This document shows, in pieces, positions 59,270 through 64,000 of a stretch of 64,000 nucleotides of DNA. Source of the DNA: an uncultured Blautia sp. (lineage in GTDB: Bacteria; Bacillota; Clostridia; Lachnospirales; Lachnospiraceae). Under the pieces are notes generated by a model. That model was not told the DNA's origin, did no database searches, and saw only the letters and a program-made list of their open reading frames with translations. Both the position numbers and the translations under genes were made by a program. The number at the start of each line of letters is the position of its first letter. The stretch's first letter is position 1. The DNA lies in the NCBI GenBank assembly GCA_900543715.1, contig UQSX01000001.1:62001-126000 (forward strand). The letters run 5' to 3'.

Positions 59270-61231
59270 ATGGATAAGAAGAAGTATTATATTACTACGG
59301 CCATTGCCTATACTTCAGGGAAACCCCATATTGGGAATACTTATGAGGCTGTTTTAGCAGACAGTATTGCGAGATTTAAGAGACAGCAGGGGTATGATGT
59401 GTTTTTCCAGACTGGAACGGATGAACATGGGCAGAAGATTGAGCTGAAGGCGGAAGAGGCTGGAGTAAGCTGTAAGGAATTTGTAGACCAGGTATCTGGT
59501 GAGATTAAAAATATCTGGGATTTAATGGGCACTTCTTATGACAAGTTTATCAGGACTACAGATGACTATCATGAGAAGCAGGTACAGAAAATATTTAAAA
59601 AGCTTTATGACCAGGGTGATATTTACAAAGGATATTATGAAGGTCTGTACTGTACTCCCTGTGAATCTTTCTTTACAGAATCTCAGCTGGTAGACGGAAA
59701 GTGCCCTGACTGCGGACGCCCTGTAACTCCGGCTAAGGAAGAGGCTTATTTCTTCAGAATGAGCAAATATGCGCCGAAGCTGATCGAGTATATCAATGAG
59801 CATCCGGAGTTTATCCAGCCGGTATCCAGGAAAAATGAGATGATGAACAACTTCCTTCTGCCTGGACTCCAGGATCTGTGTGTGTCCAGAACCTCCTTTA
59901 AATGGGGAATTCCGGTAGACTTTGATCCCAGGCATGTGGTTTATGTATGGCTGGATGCGCTGACCAACTACATCACCGGAATCGGCTATGACTGTGATGG
60001 AAACAGTACAGAGCAGTTTGAAAAATACTGGCCGGCAGACCTGCATCTGATCGGAAAAGACATTATCCGTTTCCATACTATTTACTGGCCTATTTTCCTG
60101 ATGGCTCTGGGACTTCCTTTGCCTAAGCAGGTATTTGGACATCCCTGGCTGCTCCAGGGAGACGGAAAGATGAGCAAATCTAAGGGAAATGTGCTCTATG
60201 CCGACCAGCTGGTAGACTTCTTCGGGGTAGATGCCGTCCGCTATTTCGTGCTCCATGAGATGCCTTTTGAAAATGACGGCGTGATCACCTGGGAGCTGAT
60301 GGTAGAGAGATTAAATTCTGAGCTTGCCAACACCCTGGGAAATCTGGTAAACCGGACCATTTCCATGTCCAACAAGTATTTCGGCGGCGTGGTAAAGAGC
60401 ACTGGCGTCACAGAGCCGGTAGACCAGGAGCTGAAAGCGGTTGTCCAGGGAACAAAAGAAAAAGTGGCAGCCAAGATGGAAGACCTTCGTGTGGCCGATG
60501 CGATCACAGAGATCTTTACCCTGTTTAAACGCTGTAATAAATATATCGATGAGACCATGCCTTGGGTGCTGGCAAAGGACGAGGAAAAGAAAGACCGTCT
60601 GGCGGAAGTGCTCTACAATCTGGTAGAGGGAATCTGCGTAGGAGCTGCTCTTCTGGAATCCTTTATGCCAACTACTACAGAGAAAATCCTTGCTCAGCTT
60701 AACGCACCAAAGAGAAGCTATGAAGAGCTGGATTCCTTTGGCTTATATCCTTCTGGAAACAAGGTAACAGAGAAGCCGGAAATCCTCTTTGCCCGTCTGG
60801 ACGTAAAAGAGGTTATGGAAAAGGTGGAAGCTATGCGGGCTGAAGAGGCAAAAGGCCAGGAAGCTGAAAAAGAGGAAATTCCTGTTATAGATATAGAAGC
60901 AAAACCGGAAGTCACCTTTGATGATTTCATGAAAATGCAGTTCCAGGTAGGGGAGATCATCGCCTGTGAGGAAGTGAAAAAGTCCAAAAAACTTCTCTGC
61001 TCCCAGGTAAAGATCGGAAGCCAGGTAAAACAGATTGTTTCCGGCATTAAGTCAAATTATAAACCGGAAGACATGGTTGGAAAGAAAGTTATGGTCCTGG
61101 TGAACCTGAAACCGGCTAAGCTGGCAGGAGTTCTTTCTGAAGGAATGATCCTGTGTGCAGAAGGTCTTGACGGGGAACTGGCCCTTATGACTCCTGACAA
61201 GGATATGCCGGCAGGTGCGGAAATCTGCTGA
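59270..61231 (+). CDS. metG: Methionyl-tRNA synthetase
   Basis: Charges tRNA-Met and initiator tRNA. The 653-residue protein has the HIGH-type motif KPHIGNTYEA (18-27), a zinc knuckle with CTPC (128-131) and CPDC (145-148), the KMSKS loop (300-304), an anticodon-binding helical domain, and a C-terminal EMAP/tRNA-binding domain (about 550-653; FDDFMKMQFQVGEI ... SGIKSNYKPEDMVGKKVMVLVNL). This dimeric form with a fused C-terminal domain is usual in Firmicutes. Regulated by the Met T-box. Start ATG 59270 follows AGGAGG with an extra ATG just upstream out of frame. Confidence 0.97.
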   Translation: MDKKKYYITTAIAYTSGKPHIGNTYEAVLADSIARFKRQQGYDVFFQTGTDEHGQKIELKAEEAGVSCKEFVDQVSGEIKNIWDLMGTSYDKFIRTTDDYHEKQVQKIFKKLYDQGDIYKGYYEGLYCTPCESFFTESQLVDGKCPDCGRPVTPAKEEAYFFRMSKYAPKLIEYINEHPEFIQPVSRKNEMMNNFLLPGLQDLCVSRTSFKWGIPVDFDPRHVVYVWLDALTNYITGIGYDCDGNSTEQFEKYWPADLHLIGKDIIRFHTIYWPIFLMALGLPLPKQVFGHPWLLQGDGKMSKSKGNVLYADQLVDFFGVDAVRYFVLHEMPFENDGVITWELMVERLNSELANTLGNLVNRTISMSNKYFGGVVKSTGVTEPVDQELKAVVQGTKEKVAAKMEDLRVADAITEIFTLFKRCNKYIDETMPWVLAKDEEKKDRLAEVLYNLVEGICVGAALLESFMPTTTEKILAQLNAPKRSYEELDSFGLYPSGNKVTEKPEILFARLDVKEVMEKVEAMRAEEAKGQEAEKEEIPVIDIEAKPEVTFDDFMKMQFQVGEIIACEEVKKSKKLLCSQVKIGSQVKQIVSGIKSNYKPEDMVGKKVMVLVNLKPAKLAGVLSEGMILCAEGLDGELALMTPDKDMPAGAEIC

Positions 61232-61238
61232 TTAGGGG

Positions 61239-61267
61239 TTGACAAGACTTTTTTAATCGTTTATTAT
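61239..61267 (+). promoter_or_regulatory. Promoter of riboswitch-controlled cation ATPase
   Basis: Perfect TTGACA (61239-61244), 17-base spacer, TATTAT (61262-61267), starting 8 bases after the metG stop. Confidence 0.85.
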
Positions 61268-61273
61268 CTTTTT

Positions 61274-61360
61274 AAATGAAAGGGAGTAGCTGGCACCAAA
61301 AGGTGTTTGCGGCAGCGTCAATCTCGATGAGGGAACTCTCATCCGTGTCGTGATGAAACA
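61274..61360 (+). promoter_or_regulatory. yybP-ykoY (manganese) riboswitch
   Basis: AAAGGGAGTAGC at the 5' end, a GGCACC/GGTGTT hairpin, then CGTCAATCTCGATGAGGG and CTCATCCGTGTCGTGATGAAA, which are the conserved parts of the yybP-ykoY class. This RNA senses Mn2+ and commonly precedes P-type ATPases and other cation exporters. The terminator that follows at 61361-61409 is the likely switch. Mn2+ binding should raise expression. Confidence 0.88.
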
Positions 61361-61409
61361 GCGAGACTTTTATTGCATACTCAAATGTGCAGTAAAGGTC
61401 TCGCTTTTT
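61361..61409 (+). terminator. Expression-platform terminator of the Mn riboswitch
   Basis: GCGAGAC (61361-61367) pairs with GTCTCGC (61398-61404), extended inward by further pairing (CTTTTATTGCA with TGTGCAGTAAAGG), followed by TTTTT. Confidence 0.88.
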
Positions 61410-61488
61410 GCATATAAAGACCTTTACTAAGCAAACTACTTAGAAAGAGTCTGAAAATGCGGCTCGGAAAACGAATGGAGGAAGAAGC

Positions 61489-64000
61489 ATGAAAGAGTAT
61501 TACCAAATGTCCAGGACAGAGGCCCAGAAAGCCGTTAATGGCAGTACCCAGCCTCTGACAGAAGAACAGGTAAAGAAGAACCAGGAAAAGTATGGTCCAA
61601 ATGCTCTTGCAGAAGGCAAGAAGAAAACCATTCCCCAGATTTTTCTGGAACAGTACAAAGATTTCCTGGTGATCATTCTGATCGTGGCGGCTATCGTATC
61701 TGGTATTCTGGGTGAAACAGAAAGCGCCATTGTTATCTTGATCGTTATTACCATCAATGCGATTTTGGGAACTGTCCAGACTGTAAAGGCAGAACAGTCC
61801 CTGAACAGTCTGAAGGCTATGTCGGCTCCGGAAGCCAAGGTAGTCAGAGGAGGAGATGTGATCAAAATACCATCTTCTCAGGTTACTATAGGTGATATCG
61901 TTATGCTGGAAGCAGGAGATTATGTGCCTGCTGACGGACGTATTCTTGAAAACGCCAGTCTGAAGGTAGATGAAAGCGCACTGACAGGAGAAAGTCTTGC
62001 AGTGGAAAAAATGGAAGACGCCATTGAGGGAGAAGCTGCCCTGGGTGACAGGACCAACATGGTCTTTTCCGGAAGTTTTGTTTCCTACGGAAGAGGTTCC
62101 TTCCTGGTAACAGGAATCGGTATGAATACCGAAGTAGGAAAAATCGCCAGTCTGTTAAAGAGCACTTCTGAGAAAAAGACTCCTCTGCAGATGAATCTGG
62201 ATAATTTCGGACAGAAGCTGTCCATCCTGATTTTAGTATTCTGCGCAATCCTTTTTGGTATCAGCGTATTCAGAGGAGAGGGCGTGGGAGATGCTTTCCT
62301 GTTTGCCGTAGCTCTTGCAGTAGCTGCAATTCCTGAGGCCCTGAGCTCTATCGTGACCATCGTGCTGTCCTTCGGTACACAGAAAATGGCAAAAGAGCAT
62401 GCTATTATCCGTAAGCTTCAGGCAGTGGAAGGTCTGGGAAGTGTGTCAATTATCTGTTCTGATAAGACTGGTACTCTGACACAGAATAAAATGACAGTTG
62501 AAGACTATTATGTAGAAGGGAAAGAAATTCCTGCAGCATCTATTGACCTGGGAGATGAAGCTCAGAAACAGCTTCTCCGCCACAGCATTTTATGTAATGA
62601 CTCTACAAACAAAAACGGAGAAGAGATCGGAGATCCTACGGAAACTGCTCTCATCAATCTGGGCGACAAACTGGGATGTCCCGCAGAGACCATCCGTGAG
62701 AAATACCCCAGATGCAGCGAGGTTCCTTTTGACAGTGACAGAAAATTAATGTCTACCTTGCACAATCTGAAAAACGGCTGTACTATGGTTACAAAAGGTG
62801 CTGTAGATGTTCTTCTGGGAAGAGTTTCCCATATCCAGAAAAACGGGGAAGTATGTCCGATCACAGAGGAAGACAAGAGGATCATTGAAGAACAGAACCA
62901 GAAGTTTTCCAGAAACGGTCTTCGTGTCCTGGCCTTTGGATATAAAAAATTTGAAGAAGCCAGAACCTTATCTGTGGAAGATGAAAACGACCTGACATTC
63001 CTGGGTCTGATCGCTATGATGGACCCGCCAAGAGAAGAGTCCAAGGAAGCAGTTGCCGAGTGTATCCGGGCGGGCATTAAGCCTATTATGATCACTGGTG
63101 ACCATAAGGTAACAGCGGCAGCTATTGCTAAGAGAATCGGGATTCTGAAAGACGAGTCAGAAGCCTGTGAGGGTGCGGTTATTGAAAATATGACAGATGA
63201 AGAGCTGCAGGACTTCGTGGAAGGTATTTCTGTATATGCCCGTGTTTCACCGGAACACAAGATCCGTATTGTCCGGGCATGGCAGGATAAAGGAAACATC
63301 GTAGCCATGACAGGAGACGGAGTAAACGATGCCCCGGCTCTGAAGCAGGCCAATATTGGTGTGGCTATGGGAATCACCGGTACAGAAGTTGCAAAAGACG
63401 CAGCATCCATGGTACTTACCGATGATAACTTTGCAACCATCGTAAAAGCTGTAGAAAACGGAAGAAATGTTTACAAGAACATAAAGAGTTCTATCCAGTT
63501 CCTCCTTTCCGGTAACTTTGCAGGAATCCTGTCTGTACTCTATGCGTCACTGGCAGGTCTGCCGGTACCTTTCGCGCCGGTCCATCTGCTGTTTATCAAC
63601 CTGCTGACAGACAGTCTTCCGGCTATTGCTCTGGGACTGGAACCTCACAATCCTGATGTAATGAACGATAAGCCGAGACCAATGAACGAGTCTATACTTA
63701 CCAAAGATTTCCTTTCCAAGATCGGAATTGAGGGTCTGGTTATCGGTATTATGACCATGATCGGCTTCTATATCGGATATCAGGAAAATACTGCACTTGC
63801 TATGACTCTGGCTTTCGGTACACTTTGTACCTCACGTCTGGTCCATGGATTTAACTGTAAATCAGACAAACCTGTATTATTTACAAAGAGATTTTTCAAC
63901 AATAAATACCTGGCTGGGGCCTTCCTTTTAGGTCTTGCTCTCATCACTGCTGTAGTGATGATCCCAGGTCTGGATTCTATTTTCCAGGTACAGACTCTGA
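61489..64000 (+). CDS. P-type cation-transporting ATPase (P2 type, Ca2+/Mn2+), 3' end outside window
   Basis: 837 residues are visible and the gene continues past the edge. Order: N-terminal cation-ATPase domain, TGES loop (LTGESLAVEK), transmembrane segment 4 with AIPEAL (280-285), phosphorylation motif DKTGTLT (D325), KGA nucleotide-site segment, and TGDGVNDAPALKQANIGVAMG hinge, then helices 5 onward with NLLTDSLPAIALGLEP. This is the PacL/SERCA-like group. Control by a manganese riboswitch argues for export of Mn2+, or Ca2+/Mn2+, to avoid metal excess; in Lactococcus and Streptococcus related ATPases behave so. The ATG at 61489 has AATGGAGGAAGAAGC before it. Confidence 0.93.
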   Translation, partial: MKEYYQMSRTEAQKAVNGSTQPLTEEQVKKNQEKYGPNALAEGKKKTIPQIFLEQYKDFLVIILIVAAIVSGILGETESAIVILIVITINAILGTVQTVKAEQSLNSLKAMSAPEAKVVRGGDVIKIPSSQVTIGDIVMLEAGDYVPADGRILENASLKVDESALTGESLAVEKMEDAIEGEAALGDRTNMVFSGSFVSYGRGSFLVTGIGMNTEVGKIASLLKSTSEKKTPLQMNLDNFGQKLSILILVFCAILFGISVFRGEGVGDAFLFAVALAVAAIPEALSSIVTIVLSFGTQKMAKEHAIIRKLQAVEGLGSVSIICSDKTGTLTQNKMTVEDYYVEGKEIPAASIDLGDEAQKQLLRHSILCNDSTNKNGEEIGDPTETALINLGDKLGCPAETIREKYPRCSEVPFDSDRKLMSTLHNLKNGCTMVTKGAVDVLLGRVSHIQKNGEVCPITEEDKRIIEEQNQKFSRNGLRVLAFGYKKFEEARTLSVEDENDLTFLGLIAMMDPPREESKEAVAECIRAGIKPIMITGDHKVTAAAIAKRIGILKDESEACEGAVIENMTDEELQDFVEGISVYARVSPEHKIRIVRAWQDKGNIVAMTGDGVNDAPALKQANIGVAMGITGTEVAKDAASMVLTDDNFATIVKAVENGRNVYKNIKSSIQFLLSGNFAGILSVLYASLAGLPVPFAPVHLLFINLLTDSLPAIALGLEPHNPDVMNDKPRPMNESILTKDFLSKIGIEGLVIGIMTMIGFYIGYQENTALAMTLAFGTLCTSRLVHGFNCKSDKPVLFTKRFFNNKYLAGAFLLGLALITAVVMIPGLDSIFQVQTL

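Noticed and set aside
1..64000. tRNA, rRNA, prophage or complete insertion sequence
   Set aside because: I looked for tRNA cloverleaf landmarks, transposase and integrase motifs and phage genes and found none; only small palindromic elements are present.

Overview
The window looks like a chromosomal segment of an anaerobic, spore-forming gut Firmicute of the family Lachnospiraceae, probably Blautia or a close relative. The family call is an inference from several things seen together: moderate GC, strong AGGAGG ribosome sites, GTG/TTG starts, the riboswitch types used (T-box, S-box, tandem glycine, yybP-ykoY), a sporulation gene (spmA), and a large set of intracellular plant-glycan hydrolases. 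No rRNA, tRNA, CRISPR array, transposase or phage gene was recognised.

Layout. 1-1032: the end of a UbiD-type decarboxylase gene with its flavin prenyltransferase (UbiX) and an LpdD-like partner. 1054-4334: a three-gene unit of an unknown protein, a DUF2201/VWA protein and a MoxR-like AAA+ ATPase. 4532-7307: an FGGY sugar kinase and an esterase, separated by a small palindromic element, then a four-copy 53-bp tandem repeat (7371-7582). 7636-10853: an AraC regulator divergent from a GH3 beta-glucosidase. 10994-27920: two divergent glycan operons around an operator-rich control region (16870-17304). Leftward lie cellobiose phosphorylase, GH2 beta-mannosidase and an esterase. Rightward lie a truncated lacI, two ABC sugar permeases, GH36 alpha-galactosidase, ThuA, a broken sugar isomerase, GH3 and GH31 alpha-xylosidase. 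The rightward operon is decayed: the 3' half of lacI and the expected sugar-binding protein gene are missing, and the isomerase has lost internal segments.

27992-36705 is mostly housekeeping: RelQ-type alarmone synthetase, a PTS-EIIC-like membrane protein, an S1-domain protein, CBS-type Mn pyrophosphatase, flavin reductase, shikimate kinase, MurA, and MetK behind a SAM riboswitch. 36799-40923 has an XRE regulator, an AAA/DUF234 ATPase and a two-component system. 41158-49522 starts with a frameshifted helicase that carries membrane segments. It continues with a block matching the Bacillus yaaO-to-rsmI neighbourhood: Orn/Lys/Arg decarboxylase, guanylate kinase-like protein, HolB, RicT, TrmN6-like, RsmI.

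49538-58675 holds CapA, SpmA, a GH20 hexosaminidase with a MATE transporter, a DapF/CntK-like racemase paired with a possible C39-like peptidase, a glycine-riboswitch-controlled AGCS symporter, and a short HPr-like protein. 58683-64000 holds a Met T-box, a 98-bp near-palindrome, metG, then a yybP-ykoY (Mn2+) riboswitch in front of a P-type cation ATPase that runs off the end.

The least explained items are the 53-bp repeat array, a shared hairpin-rich intergenic element family (30600-30734 and 33763-33855), the palindrome at 59058-59155, the tetranucleotide-repeat frameshift in the helicase, the deletions in the glycan operon, and the DapF-like/C39-like and MoxR/DUF2201 units.
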